A stretch of DNA of 64,000 nucleotides from Notospermus geniculatus (Eukaryota > Nemertea > Pilidiophora > Heteronemertea > Lineidae). Position numbers and translations under genes: made by a program. The notes beneath the pieces are model-generated. The model saw only the letters and a list, made by a program, of their open reading frames with translations, did not search any database and was not told the origin of the DNA. The stretch covers positions 824,210-888,209 of the forward strand of contig NMRB01000001.1 in the NCBI GenBank assembly GCA_002633025.1, written 5' to 3'. Shown here piece by piece: positions 10,137 to 23,566 of this stretch (positions are counted from its first letter, which is position 1; each line of letters opens with the position of its first letter).

Positions 10137-13100
10137 TCATCGCCTATTACATTTCACCCCCGAAACAGCTGCTCGTAATAACCTGCCCGATTTTTCCGTA
10201 TACTTTCGCACGAAGCTTTCCTCGTCTATCGTAAAACGTGTTAGTCGTTTTTTCATATCAGTCCGCGTCCTGATCATCACAAAGTAGTCCTTTCCCGTCC
10301 TGAGCTTGACACCTCGACAGTTTTTGTCTCGCCACAAGAATTCCCTCTTTACCATTGATACGGAATTTTTGAATGTGCTCTTCAGGTCCACCTCGTATTG
10401 TGTTTCACGACGGTACCGCCGTTTACTGACGATCGTCACTATGCCAACTAAAAAAATAATAGTACGGTATTAGCTGACGGTATATAGTCATAATAAGTAT
10501 CTATCCCCACAAAACCGGCAATTGAAAGTGGCAGCGTTCACATTCCTCATTCACATTATACCGTTTCTCTGTCGCAAAAAACTTACCGAATTCACTTTGG
10601 CAGTAGATGTACTGGAGCTTTGCTAACTTTGATTTGAATTTTATAATCTTACCTGAAAAGAAATGGTACAATATGAACGTATATAAGTGTACGTGATTAG
10701 TACAATGATCTTGTGGTCATTTTCGACAAACACACCGCACATGGTGGCGTATTACTGATGGTAAAAGATGATCGACAACTTTCGGAAGTCACTTGCGACA
10801 AGAGCTGTTTGTGGGTCGTACATGTACTGTACATGACAATGAAATTTATGCTATGAAGATAAGGCTAAAAAAGATACCATCGACATCCCTCGGTCTACTG
10901 AGGCACTTCTGTCCTTTTGAACCTTTCTTCTTTCTGTACTTTCTTCTTCTCTCTTTCCGTTCTAAGGTCACCTCGTTGTCATCTGTTTTTTTATCTTCGG
11001 ACTTGACCTTAGTTCGTGACGCGTAACCAAGCGCTCGTAGTTGATAAGATGCTGCCTTTGTCGCTGATGTAGTTTTCGGTTCGGGTTGCGAGTCCCTCTG
11101 AAGTTGTCTGGCAGCATCGCTCAACCAATATCCGTATTTGAGGTGGAGGTAGGGATTGGTTTGCAGAACCTTTCAAGGAATACATGTATTTGAGAATTAA
11201 CAAAATCTTGGCAAAACATCGCGAGCAATTCACTAGGCTACAAGTGTACATGTTGGTCAACTAAATCGTAGGGGAGACCGGGGCTGGTTGTAACAGGGGT
11301 AGGTTGTAACAGAGCTAATATTTCCTTGAATATCCACTGGGAAGGGCTGAGTTTCCTCACATATATTGACATTGATACCGGCCACCTTTGTACCAAAGGG
11401 CATCTGAATGTCCGAATTGACTTTCCAAAAAATCGACAAAAACCTTTTTTAGTACATGAAAGTAAAAAATGACCTGATCAGAAAATCTCTTCTGCTTCAC
11501 TGCCTGTGCAGTTTTAGAAGTTTGTTTGGATACTATTTGAATAATGATGTAAAGCCTGTACAACTGGTCCAGAGTGATAAGGCCCACTTCCACATGCTTT
11601 GGTATTGCAGCCCACATTTGACCTGAACTATAGGTGGGGTTGGTTGTAACAAACATGGTAACATCGTCACCCTGCTAAGATATTTGCCTATCTCACTTTT
11701 TCAGGTTTTGATAAAATGGCAAAAAACCAAATTGCTTACCTCACCACTTGGAGATAGGCAAAATTAAGGTTTTCATCAATCCTCACCCCTCATCGTTATA
11801 GACTGTTCAATCGATTATTTTTTGTAAGAAGAACGGATTTGCTGTGTTTAGAAGTTTATTTAGGAGACAAATACCCGTGTCGTTTTGAAAAACACATGAA
11901 GAAGTAAAGGGAAATTTGCCATGCTCACATTATGAGATGTGTTACAACCAACCCCGAAATTTTTTGACGGGGCAGGTGGTACCACTCGACTTTGGACCCA
12001 TTTTTCAGAGACATGGATAGAGATGGCTAAAATTTGTTTAGTGCACAAGTGACCATTGATATCAAATATTCAAAAGACCAAGCAGGTTATAAATACCTCC
12101 TGTAATTAGGAAGTAATCGACCTCAAAAGAAAAAGTGTTACAACCAGCCCCGGTCTCCCCTATGCCTAAGGTGAATCCAGGGATTGAGATGTGTTGTTAT
12201 ACCCTGGCATCACTAAGGACCGACAGGTCGGGTACAGGATGTGACTTTCATTTTAGTACTAATCCAATAAAGCCTTACCATAACTAGTAATGGTTCTATA
12301 AGAGGGCCGACAATATGGACTGACTTCTCTCCATCTTTCGTGAAGTAGAACTTGACGGCCGCACCTGCTAACTTTAACGGACCCTTGAATCCATACCATC
12401 GATACGAATTTAAGAGGTAGAATTTGCTTGAGTCTTGAAGGCCTGGAAAATGGAATAACAAAGCTGTGGTGTTTTGGTATTTCGATATGTGATTTTAGCG
12501 TGCCTGCATCAATACGGACTGGTGGCGCTGTTGAGACATCGGTACTTTCATCTCAGGCCCCGAGTTGGCCCCGACGAGGTGGTGTTGAAGTTTTGGAACC
12601 TCCTGTCAACTGTTTGGTGCATGTTTGAAGCATTGGCAGGGTCGATGGTGTTATGCTACCAATTAGTAAAACAAGCGGTAACGATATGACGATTACTATA
12701 CCGTTAGACATTTGTAGGTGGACTTGCAAGCTGTTGGGCCGGAAATACGGCGGCAGGGGACTGATCAAAGTGGGGGATACAAAGTACGCTGTCATAAAGT
12801 GAAGTTACGGTCCGGTATTTGATTTGTGTAAATCTGTTGGGTGTTCTGCCTGTGTTCTATGAAGCAAAGCAGTACGAATGTCATTCTTCAAGGGAACCTT
12901 TTTCGCTCAAGGCAGCTGATGGTTTAAACTGGTTGTGACTGACATTGGGATTGGATGCATACATATCTATCATTTAACTTACCCAGAATGTTTTCGTGGA
13001 CGTAGAGTTGTGTGGCTATATTATGACAAATGAAAGGAAAGAACAGATACCATAGTTGAACATGACGTATTGAATACGCGAATGATATACATGTATGATG

Positions 13101-16100
13101 ACATGTTGAATACGCAATTTAGATACTGGGAAAATTTCACCCCAGCAGACCTGATAGAATATCACACAGAGCACAAAACAGTACATGTACATGTACATGT
13201 GTAAACACCTTTAGTATTTTTCGCGATGTATTGCGGTTATATGAAGCTCAGTGTAAAGAAACAAAGCAAATATACACTACGAATCAAACCCGTAAGCACT
13301 ACTCTCATTAAAGGCCACCACGTCTACCATCCTCCTGAATGAGTGGTGATGAGGCAAACATCAGTACTGGTTCGACAGGTCTTGTAAAGTAGAGTTACTT
13401 ACCTATGACGTTTTTACTGTCCGTGATATCAACATTGGTTGCCCCTTTAGGTAGCGTCACGACATCTGAGTAGCCAAGTTTGCCTGATCAAAAGGAACAG
13501 GTTCATATTAGGCCTACACGGAATCAACATGGCATCGATGTCGAAGGTGCTGTTGGCAATGTCGCCATTCTTTGAGTTGAGCATTCCTTCTGAGTTACAC
13601 GTAGATCTGCACTAAAACCAACTCGTTATGTGAATGGTATCAAATACCCAGCAAAACGTGGATCCCAGGTGATCAATTCGCTAATAACTCAGCTTGATCC
13701 ATCAGTCCACACGCTCGTGTTACCATAACCATTTTCTATTTGATGAATTTTGGTGTCTTCTTTTTCGTCTTTGCTGATTGCTCTGCAAGAAATCCATTTA
13801 CCTGGTGGCTTCACTTCCCTGAATTCATCGCTTATGTAGTTACAGCTTCTGTTTTCTCCTCCACATATCAGGCACATGTCTAACGTGGCCTTTGATAGTG
13901 TCGCTCCATCACAACCAACCTCCTGAAATCAGGAGATATTAGGCCCTAGTCGAGGACAATCAGTCAGCATTAATCATATGCATCAGCAATGGCAAATCAC
14001 ATGCATCAGCAATGGCAAACGTAACTTGCGAAACCAGAAGTCGGTTCAAAATGGCAAATCCCTACTTACCAGGCACTTCCCCTTAATACATACTCCATCT
14101 TTCGATTGAATGGTGCGGCACTCTGAATTATCAGTGACGTCTCCAAAGCTCCAGAAGTTGTTGAAGCCCTCTGGCTGACAGAACAGCTCACATGGGTAAG
14201 CATCTGAATGAGGAAGAGGTAGGCCTACATGTAGTGAAGTAAATGACAACATGGAGAGAGACTATAAAGAGCCTCCTCAGTTGATGGTGGGAGAAGTTTA
14301 TACATGTACGTGTACATGTACATGTACTTAGGAGATTTGTGTTCCAGACGTGTGTACCAGGAGCTGATCAAACCCCCAGTGGTCAGTCTTGAGCGATGCA
14401 GTTCGCACCCACACGGCCAGAAGTGCTCCAATGACGTTAAGTGATAGTTCAGACTTCAATATTTTTTCTTTGTTTCTTGATGATACATGTATGACGTTCC
14501 AAGGGCAAGAACTTGTAGAATCCGTCGATCCATTCCGTGTGACGCGTTGTTACTACTGTTTACACACCTACAATATAGGGATTCCACACTACTTTTCGGA
14601 AGTGTTGGGGTACTTGTCCCTCCCGTGATTTTTGATAGCACTGATATTCACGAGATGATGTTGGCCGACGGACGCATGGCTGTGGGTAGGAAAACAGGCA
14701 GAGTTTAGGTTACCGGTATGTTTAACTGCAGACACAAATACATGTACTCTGTTGACAGCAACAAAACAAACGTGGTCTGAAGTGGTTGCCACGAACAGCT
14801 TCCATGGGCAGTTTGCGAAGAATCAACGACAATGCGTCTTTCTCTAGTGAAAAACGGCGAATTTTTTCTTGAACCCTAATGAAATAAATGGCCATACTGA
14901 CCATACACCATGTACATCAAAGCTGCCGTACGGCTTCTGTGGGGTAAGACTCATTCATATGCAGAGGAAGATGGGCTGCTTTTATCTCAATGTTTTACCT
15001 AATTCTTGCACCAGTGCCAAGTAATTTGTAAACGATGGTTTAGTACGAGCAAGCTTACAAATGTTTCCCTTGGGGATAAACACCGCGGTATCATTGTTGA
15101 GCCAAGGAATCCTGTTGCATTCAAGCAACTGACCAGGTTTCCTGAACGTTGGTTAAACATTACCTGGACTTAAGAGTTGTCTATACCACCTTCGAGATAG
15201 CATCTACATGTAGCATCAGTATCAGTGAACCCAACCTAATGGTTTACAAAGTAGGCCTATTAGTGATTGATGGCTGCCGATTCAAGTAATCCGTGAAGCA
15301 TTGATGCCTTTAAAACTAAATACCTTCTTCAACGCTTCGGCCATGAAACTTAAACTCCCAAACTACGTCGATTATTTTTGAAAACAGCACCATTGGCTGC
15401 AACGTACGTACCTTTCTCTCACAGATTTTGGATGTACGGTTTATGCCCGGACATTCTTCTGTCTTCACTCTGAACACGGTGTGGTCCTCCAACTGTCCGA
15501 CACACTCTCTGTACCGCCTTATAGTGCTCTGACCACAGGGTGCACAAGCTGACCAACCTGACCATGCTGTCCAAGTCGTTACGTAGTTGACATATGCAAC
15601 ATCTTTCACCGCATGAACCTAAAAGCGATGGTGAAAGACGTGAAAGAGACATAGAAAGTAAAAATCATTTTTCGGATGCTTTCACAAGCCTTTTCTGGAG
15701 GCATTATCTCTCCAGAGCATCCCATTTGCGCTGCAAGAAGAATTACAGAAATTATACTGTCAAATTGATTTTTTAAAGAGAGAGCCGTGATCTCGATCGA
15801 AGATGTGTGGCCGGCAGATTCGCGGAAAAAATAGGTGGAACCACCCCTTCTCTATCTCTAAAACGAAAGATATAACGTTTGCATTCAGATTGAATATGAA
15901 AACGAGTGGTCAAATCATCCACGGAAACTTCCGAATGTCTCCGACGTTCGGTGTTCGATTTCGCGCGAACAGACCAGCGGAAAACTACCCCCGTCAAATC
16001 ATATGCTAATTGAGGGGCAGCAATCTGTTGGTGATGAGGTTTTTTGTACGTAACTTTTTCATGAATGATGTAAAAATTTGCCACAAAAGCAGTTAAAAAT

Positions 16101-19100
16101 AATCAGCGGGTATATACTACTGTACATAAGGCCTACGTAGACTTGCTGCATAAGAGCAGAGATGCTTGTTCAACGATTAGAGAACAAGAACAACCCACCT
16201 GACCTTTGTTGAAATGAGAGAATAACCTTTCCGGTGGTGATTGGCGAGGTTATTCCGGTTATTTTCATCAACGTTCATTCTCTCAACCGTTTAAAATGGT
16301 AATTGGTAACCTAATGCCTTGCGAGAGGCGAGTTCGAATGAGGGTACTTATATGTGTCCAATTCTTAATTTCAATGGTTATTCCTTCGCCACGTCCCCAA
16401 GAAACTACAACTTATATGTTCTTGTCAATAATGTCTTGTCGTGAAGCCATACAATTGGGTTTAGCGTAGGCCTTTTATTAAATCTAATAATGAATTAGCA
16501 GTCGTATTAAATTCCAAGTGTGATATTTTCAACGATATTAATGGCATGAATGGTAATGTCACAATACTAGTATGTGATTACAGACATGACGTATGACCCT
16601 TACCCTTTAAAAAACTCAGTTTATGTTTTACTTTCACCGTAGCGTGAGTCTGTCGGGGATAAACTTACCTTTCACCTGTTCACTATTTACGTGATTTACA
16701 ATCCTGATAGGTGTGAAATACTTCACTGGAAAAAAACCTATCACGTTGTTGTATGTAAGAAAATGATTGTTCCTAGTATAAGAACAACTACTCGTGTACA
16801 TGATAGTAAATTATTTACTTTCATTTCAATTCGTTTCTCGAATTGCTCCGACATCCTTTGATCAGGAGACAAATGCCTTAATTATTTCTCAAGATTGGTG
16901 GTGTTGAAATTCTTGAAAGCATAATAACCATCATTTTGGATGAAGCGATAAAATTTGAGTGGACAATTACCTCTTGAACGGGGTAATGTTAGGCCTACGT
17001 CATTTCATCTTCATTCTGGCACTTTTTTACTGTCCGTGATTTGTCATTTATTTTGTTTCGCGTTCATCTTCGTCACGATTTCTTATGTATACCTTGACCA
17101 TACGAGAACATGAACTCTTAAACTCGAACTAATTTGACAAACAATGATTTCCAAGCCTACGTTACAGCTATTCCATAGTAAACTGATCAGAGGCGTCGAA
17201 GTTGGACGAAGGATTCTTCGTCTGAATTACCTAGTACATGTAAATATTTTGAGTAAATTCAAGCTTCATGATTTGACAACGTGTTGGTATACATGTATGT
17301 CCATACCATTAAAGTAATGAGAGACTTGATAATTGACTGTAGTTGACTACGCGAACCGGCGTTAAAGTCAACCTGTCAAATCGCCCCGCGACATAATATT
17401 ACCAACCTTTCCGGAATACGACTTGCTGATGTAATGTTAGCATGCCAGATTAAGTCGTTTCGTCACAAGTATATGTGTATTTTACTGTCGAAATGAACGT
17501 TCTGAATAACAAGATACATGTACTGTACATGTATACAGGCTCGAATATTTTTCGTTCAAGGCTAGGCCTATTCTCTTTACCTTGCAAATTAGTATACCTG
17601 TTTTGAGTGGAAAATACGATTCAAAATGGAGGGATTCCAGTATTTTCTATTCGCGCATGCGTAATTGGCTATTTTTCCTTTGGAAAAGAACCTTACATCT
17701 TACGAAGAGGATCAATCATTTGTCAAGAATTCTGGTGTAGGTCTTGTGGGTATCAAGTTCAGAACGTCAGAACATACTTTACTATTAGATTACGCTGTAG
17801 TGTAAGAATAGGAGCCTACTTCTCGCGTGTAATCTAGACTTAAGTGTATTTTTCATAAACAGTGCTATTATATACCGGCACTGTAAAAGAACTCAAGAAC
17901 GTACGAAATACATGACTTGTACGCAAATCAACGACAACGCCATGAGGGTGTGAAAGTCGTACGCTTCAGGAGTGTGTTATAAACATAACCAACAAACCTC
18001 CGATAGTTTAAACTGTCGCAAGTGCCAACACGTCCGTCGGAGATATTGCGGGATTCGAACCCAGGACCTCTCACAACCGGCACCACCGCCAGTATACTTT
18101 CCAACGTTTACCTTCAATGAAATGTTTGCTCTCGTTGGCCAGCCTCATTTGCGGCTTTCGAAGGTCATGCAAGATGCCTTGTGCGTGCCTAGCGCCGCAG
18201 CAGAGTTCTTACTTCGGCCAGCGTAATATGCGCATGTGTCGCAATGACCGATCAAAGCCTTTGCTCTCTGAACAGCGAAAGCAACATGCACCCACCTCGG
18301 ACGGTAAATGCGGGACGATGGATTGACCAGAATGGAACGTAGTCTTCGTGGCTTTAGAAGAAAAACGTGACATTGGAAGGAACAGGTTGTCACTGAGTAT
18401 TTTAATCATCATTGCAACGTTGCACATGTACTTTTTGTACTGTCCTTTAATGACCTCGGGGCTTCCGGCAAATCGGCGTTTTGTACCAATGATCACAGGC
18501 TGCCGCAATTATCAAGTCGAAGTCGATCACAATAATGAATCGCAGGAAATACTCGTCAGCCAACCCACATTGACTTGATCAATGTTCATAATTCTGTAGT
18601 ATACATATAATTATTGATGGGCCGTTTCGAAATCGGTGAAGCAAATCTTACTGTAGCGGATGGAGTAGAAAGATCTTTATGTTTGCTCCGAGATGATTGT
18701 TGTTCACCAAACGTACTTGAACACCCTTCAACTGGTTTGTCCTATTCATTACCCATGTCTTTATAAATGTCATGCGCTTGCTTTATTTAGGACGTGGACC
18801 TCCACAGATTTAAACTGATAAATCACATCTACTGACAAACAACTTAAAATTTCAAATGATTTTAGCAAATAGGAATGACCTTTGCTTGCACAATGTGATA
18901 ATTGTACTATATTTGAAACACCTTTCTCTACTAATAGTTTCTGTATGTATCCTAAATTGAAACGATTGTATTTTTAAAATATTAAAATGATTCCAGGCAG
19001 AAAGTTTTCAGTTACATGTATATTGTATGTTGTATTGTAGTACATGTATTAGAATTAACCTTTCCTCCTAGTTTCTGTATCCTAACGGGCCGTTTGTGTG

Positions 19101-19657
19101 TTCAAAAAAATTTAAATGATTCCATGCAGGAAATTCTTTATGCATTTTCTTTATTATTTCTCTTGTTGTTCACTGTGACTAAGAGAACTAAGAGTGTATG
19201 TAGGTTAGATATGATTGGTAAAAGAATGGACTAGCTTCATTATGGAGCCAGCGATACAGAAAATGATCCATCATAGTTTGATGCGTCTTTATATTTTGAG
19301 GGCATCATCAAATTACTCAAAAGTGACACATGGACCATTTCAAAGTGAACTGTCCAATAAAAACCATACATTCGTTCATCACGATATAATTTGAGGGTAT
19401 CATAAAAAACAAACATTCTTACATCATGATGTCTTGAAGTCACCGTCAAATGACTCCAATGGGACACAGGGGCAAAGTGAAATATCCGACAGAACCAGAC
19501 ATTCTTGCATCAAGGTCAAGGGATTGTTAAAGTATCTCAACGAGCAACAAGTACCTCGAAAACGGTTAAGTGAGCGAGTCCCCATTATAAAATATAAACT
19601 TACCGATGTCACCACCGCCAAAAGTAGCAAAAGGCACCTAACGCTTGCTGGATCCAT
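10137..19657 (-). CDS. ADAMTSL5-like: ADAMTSL5-like matrix glycoprotein, complete, 10 coding exons
   Basis: Exons (minus): 19657-19604, 15618-15412, 15128-15059, 14203-14070, 13922-13802, 13483-13403, 12442-12279, 11169-10878, 10652-10587, 10447-10137. All phases match; total 1500 nt, 499 aa. Signal peptide residues 1-18 (RCLLLLLAVVTS). TSP1 domain about 30-87 with W34, W37, W40. ADAMTS cysteine-rich domain about 88-195 (PCELFCQPEGFNNFW, VGCDGATL, CLICGGENRSC). Spacer about 195-295 (KLGYSDVVTLPKGATNVDI, GPLKLAGAAVKFYFT, TNPYLHLKYGYW). Polybasic linker about 348-365 (RKERRRKYRKKKGSKG). Netrin-like (C345C) domain about 366-499 (YCQSEF, LWRDKNC, LRTGKDYFVM). Known ADAMTSL5 has this order and a similar length, and no protease domain; such proteins sit in extracellular matrix. 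Least certain is the GTATCT donor at 10877, though it keeps the frame. Confidence 0.88.
11271..12160. mobile_element. 890-bp inverted-repeat element, GGGGAGACCGGGGCTGGTTG ends, inside ADAMTSL5-like intron
   Basis: The left end GGGGAGACCGGGGCTGGTTG continues into TAACA, and the right end is the exact reverse complement. TA flanks both sides. The word GTTGTAAC/GTTACAAC recurs inside. One ORF of about 99 codons (11357-11656, minus) shows no transposase signature that I recognise. It lies in the intron between coding exons 7 and 8. Confidence 0.75.
13181..13202. repeat. ACATGT microsatellite
   Basis: Short tandem run of ACATGT inside an ADAMTSL5-like intron. The same hexamer recurs throughout the window, for example 14304-14324, 17516-17534 and 33946-33960, and is a compositional habit of this genome. 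Confidence 0.8.
15620..19603. other. First intron of the ADAMTSL5-like gene (about 4 kb)
   Basis: No coding exon recognised inside. It contains a tRNA-like B-box sequence (18047-18104) and AT-rich unique-looking DNA. The boundaries are a GTAAGT donor after the signal-peptide exon and a CTTTTAG acceptor before the TSP1 exon. Confidence 0.6.
18047..18104 (-). repeat. tRNA-like fragment, possible SINE head
   Basis: On the minus strand it reads GTCCTGGGTTCGAATCCCGC, a good RNA polymerase III B box (GGTTCGAATCC), preceded by GTGGTGCCGGTTGTGAGAG, which only loosely resembles a tRNA D/anticodon region. No full cloverleaf or matching acceptor stem is present, so this is a tRNA-derived repeat or pseudogene and not a functional tRNA. 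Confidence 0.45.
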
Positions 19658-21648
19658 TCAAACAGCACTTGGTCCATCCACAGGTTAACCAATATCCGGT
19701 TTATCCATATCAGAAGAAAGTCGATTGCCGGGTTAACACGCAAAACGAGCACCTGCAACTCCAGTTCAAATGCTTAAATTTCTCGTCCTCTTGCTAGGAA
19801 ATTGTAGCAAAGCTTATTTGAGCCAGGTAGACTGCAAAGGATGGTAATTAGCAAATCTTGCTATACGGAAATAGTAGATTCCTCAGGTGGTTAACTGACT
19901 CCACGTGCCCAACCCGCGCGGCCTCCGCTCACCAATGCTTTTGGCTTGAACTGGTGCGGGTCGTTTGTTTACCCTCCTTTGAGTGCTTGGCGAAAGGCGG
20001 GCTTTCTTGAAACAACTGTCGCCGCTATTATGTAGACGTTTAACGTTTACGTGGGTTTTCAGTCCCGGAGCTGGTATCTCAACAGACATGTCAGAACGGT
20101 AACAACCTTTTTGATATGCATTACACTTTGCTACTCACAAAGCCTTTGCGTCAGACAGATAGGCTGTTGCAGATCCTTACATGATCTGGTGCGGTTTTAT
20201 GTCGCCAAATTATCACTTATCGTGTGTGACATGCTGATAACCGACCCTCGCTTGCCTTTACGGTATTGAAACAATCGATTTGTGTGGTTTTCTTCAGTCA
20301 AAATTTGGCTCAAAAGGCTGTACGTCGGCGATTTTGTGTGGGGCGTAAGTCTCAATGGAGCACTTCATGAACTTTGAATGAGAACTATAAAGTTAATTAA
20401 CACTGGCATCAATAACTTTTGTCAACACAAGGAGGACTAACCTCATAATTTCCTATAAGTTGTCTGATCGTTTAAGCCTTTGGTTGGTAATGGGATCTAC
20501 ATGTAAAGTTAATTATTAATCTTTGAAGAGGATTACGATAACTGTAGAGTTTGAGAAAATCATTGAACCGATCAGCTCCACACGGTGTTTTCTATTACGA
20601 AGAACTACTGGTGTATACAAAATTACTATCAAAAATTCATAAAGCGAGCGATCGCTTATGAATTTTTGGTACTATGCAAATTTAGAAAAATCCAGTAGCA
20701 GATTACATCCAACGCTCTTTTTCCTTTATCCGAAATTTTCGCCGGAGGGTCCAAGGACTTCCAAGCGAGAGACATGCCGCGAGGGCATGATGGGTGTGTT
20801 TCTTTCGTGCAGTGGCCATGAACTGTGACGGGCAGATCTTTGTGTCGTGATTGAATATGACGAAATCTGCTGTAATCAGGAACAAAGCTCTCATTCCGCA
20901 AAAAGATGTTCCTCCGGGAGGTTCGCCAAGAAGATATATACTTGATCTAAATGCAAAGCATTTCGTGTAACTTCATCACCGTCTCTGTGAAGGATTCCTG
21001 CGGTATCCTTTTGACCAACAGCTGGGGAGGAGGGTTTTGTCCATGCAGGACAATGTGGCTGTTAGGAAAAGACACTAAAATGCGGAGTTCGCGCCAGAAG
21101 GCTTGGCATCTGACGCAATTAATGCACTGCATGTCAATGGCAAACTTTGTTGAGAAGACCTTACATGTAGCTTACATGTATTTGGGGGAAATCAGTTAAC
21201 ATACTAATGTCGTGTCTGCGCTGTGGAATGATCGAAACAATTGGCTTGCATATGTATGGGAGATGTCGTCTTTCGCTATTTGATGGACGTATGAAATGAT
21301 ATTTTTTAATGTTCAGTCGGTATGAAAAGCTACAAAAGGAAGAACGGCTAATTGCCGTTATTGCTTTGTGTACACACACATTTTGGCTTCCACAAAATGC
21401 ATTTGAAGTACTAGTTTCTGTAATTGCGTGGAATAACTAATCTAGCTATTCCAGGTGCGAGCGAAATTCTTACTTTGAAAAAGGCAGTCCTGCATGTATA
21501 TATTTGCACTTTGGATACAATTGACTGTTAAACATTTTACATCCTTAGCTCAGACTTATTTGTGTTCACATTGGTGTGTGTGTTTGTGTGACGCAAAACT
21601 CACTAGAAAGACGGCTTCTCGATTTTAATCGTGTATGCCAAAAACTTA
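19658..21648. other. Intergenic, no gene recognised
   Basis: A near-perfect palindrome lies at 20631-20667 (AAAAATTCATAAAGCGAGCG and its complement). Short minus-strand ORFs between 20650 and 21132 look partly protein-like (for example NPPPQLLVKRIPQESFTETV) but change frame, have no splice signals I trust, and match no family I know. They could be remnants of a decayed gene. Confidence 0.4.
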
Positions 21649-22069
21649 GGCCCGTATTCAATAAGGGCGTTTAGCTAAATCAGCGTACAAATTCTGCATT
21701 ACACAGGTTATAGGCCTAGAAACTATTGTTCTACGTTCTGTAAGTTGTCTGATCCCTGGCATTTTACCCACACGATGATTACACGCGTCTAACATTCCTG
21801 CGTCTTAGTGTGGGAGGACAATAGAAAGTGTTGGAAAAATTCTAGACAAGCCTTCCTGATCGTTCAACATTTCCTTCATGCTCTTTGACTTAGACGCAGG
21901 ATAGTTAGACGCGTGTGATTATCCTGCGGGTAAACGCCACTGGTGAACCACCGTACAGACATCAGACAATAGTTTTCTAGGCCTTTAACCTGTGTAATGC
22001 AGAATTTGTACGCTGATTAGGCCAAAACACCCGTAAACGTGCGATGATCACCCTTATTGAATACGGGCC
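21649..22069. mobile_element. 421-bp Harbinger/PIF-like MITE with TTA target duplication
   Basis: Ends GGCCCGTATTCAATAAGGG and its reverse complement, flanked on both sides by TTA (21646-21648 and 22070-22072). Inverted similarity continues through AATCAGCGTACAAATTCTGC and ATTACACAGGTTA. A 3-bp TWA duplication is the known habit of PIF/Harbinger elements; the family call is inference. Confidence 0.75.
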
Positions 22070-22270
22070 TTAATGTCAACATTGCACTGAAAAGGTAAAC
22101 ACGCCTTTCTTGGTGAGTGACATTACGGATCTGAACAAGTTGTTTACTGTTTTTCGATAGTCACAGGAGTCAGTATTTCAAGGCTGCTTAAGCACTTTCT
22201 GGGGAGGAAATGTCGCCGTTAACCGGCGCGCCCACAGGTACAGTGTACGTACGTACATGTACTCCCGGTC

Positions 22271-22391
22271 CAGGGGCCACATTTATGAAGCCTTCGCAAC
22301 TTTGCGTTCACGCAAATCTATTGTTCACTGACTGCCTTACAATAGATTTGCGTGAACGCAGAGTTGCGAAGGCTTCATAAATACGGCCCCA
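22271..22391. mobile_element. Hairpin MITE, CAGGGGCC..ATTTATGAAGCC ends
   Basis: Long near-perfect hairpin: TTTATGAAGCCTTCGCAACT pairs with the right arm, which ends GGCTTCATAAATACGGCCCC. The loop holds CTATTGTTCACTGACTGCC. A diverged relative is at 37065-37202. Confidence 0.85.
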
Positions 22392-22918
22392 GAAGCGTTA
22401 AATGCCAACACTCAGGTCACAGGGTGTGTGAACATTTATATTTCGTAAAATATTTTCACTGAATGATCCCCAAATCCTGGAATTGTGAGAGTTCTTTTTT
22501 CCAATCCTGTAATGTTTGCTGAGTAAAATCCTTAATAAAAATCGGTCTTTTTTGGACGACTCAATCGTCATCCAATCAGAATAAGGAGATAATGGGCCTT
22601 CCCTCGTTAATGGATTTAGCGGGGGTTAAAAAAAGTGGAAAGTGATAAATCAGTCCCTTTTCATTGAGTTAATACTGGTATCACGAAATGTTCTCAAATA
22701 GATTGAGAAATTGGAGTCATTGTCCGGTTTACATGTAGCTTACTCGCTGAAACCTATCCTGTTTTAGATCTTATGGATGGCATGTACACCTGCAATGAGA
22801 CCATCTCAAATTGCCGGTGTCAAAATGTGGCTAATGGTCTCATGACTCGTCGATTGTGTGTTAGAGCAGACACTAAATCGAGGCCGAAACCCGTCTTTTC
22901 TTATAACGTTGCCCCCAT

Positions 22919-23045
22919 GGGCCAATTTCACAAAGGGTGTTTAAGACTTAGACATGTGTAACTTCACTTAATGCACGCACTTCCACTATGCATTTGATGA
23001 AGTTTCACGCGTCTAAGTCTTAAACACCCTTTGTGAAATCGGCCC
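22919..23045. mobile_element. Hairpin MITE, GGGCCAATTTCACAAAGG ends
   Basis: GGGCC, ATTTCACAAAGGGTGTTTAA and GACTTAGAC on the left arm pair with the right arm, which ends CACCCTTTGTGAAATCGGCCC. No ORF. Confidence 0.85.
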
Positions 23046-23566
23046 TATATTTCTTTGTCGGTTGCTTTGTTGTAGTTGCCTAAAATACATGCAACTGGGA
23101 CTGAAGTCAAGCTTATGGAGTTGTGCTACTCCTGACCAGCAACATACTCGAGTCTTTGGTGTAAAAGTTCTCATTTAGAATGCAGCCACCCGTATAATAC
23201 AAAGACACTTGGGCCCCCGGGATGTTTCCAAAATTGTCGTAGTCATGCGGCATTGTCATTATCCGCACTCTGTCCTGAATAAAGTTACTTTCAGGTCTTG
23301 CGGTAGGTCGCCTGGTTATTCACCCACCCCTTTGTTTATTAAGTCATTTGTGTCCTTGTCTCGGAATGATCTCAATGGAGACGATTATCTCTTCTATTAT
23401 TATCCCCCTTCAAATGTCTGGGACGAAAATGGCCTTCCTGGTCTTGTAGCTGGAACTATGAAGTCGAGAATAGGTACAAACTGAGAACCGAAGAAATCGA
23501 ACGATAACGAAACGAATATTTATTCTTCAACAAAAGTCTTTTTTTCTTTCCGAGGGGAATGAATAC

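Noticed and set aside
20656-21132. Possible gene remnant on the minus strand
   Set aside because: Segments look protein-like, but the frame changes, no phase-consistent splice sites were found and no family is recognised.
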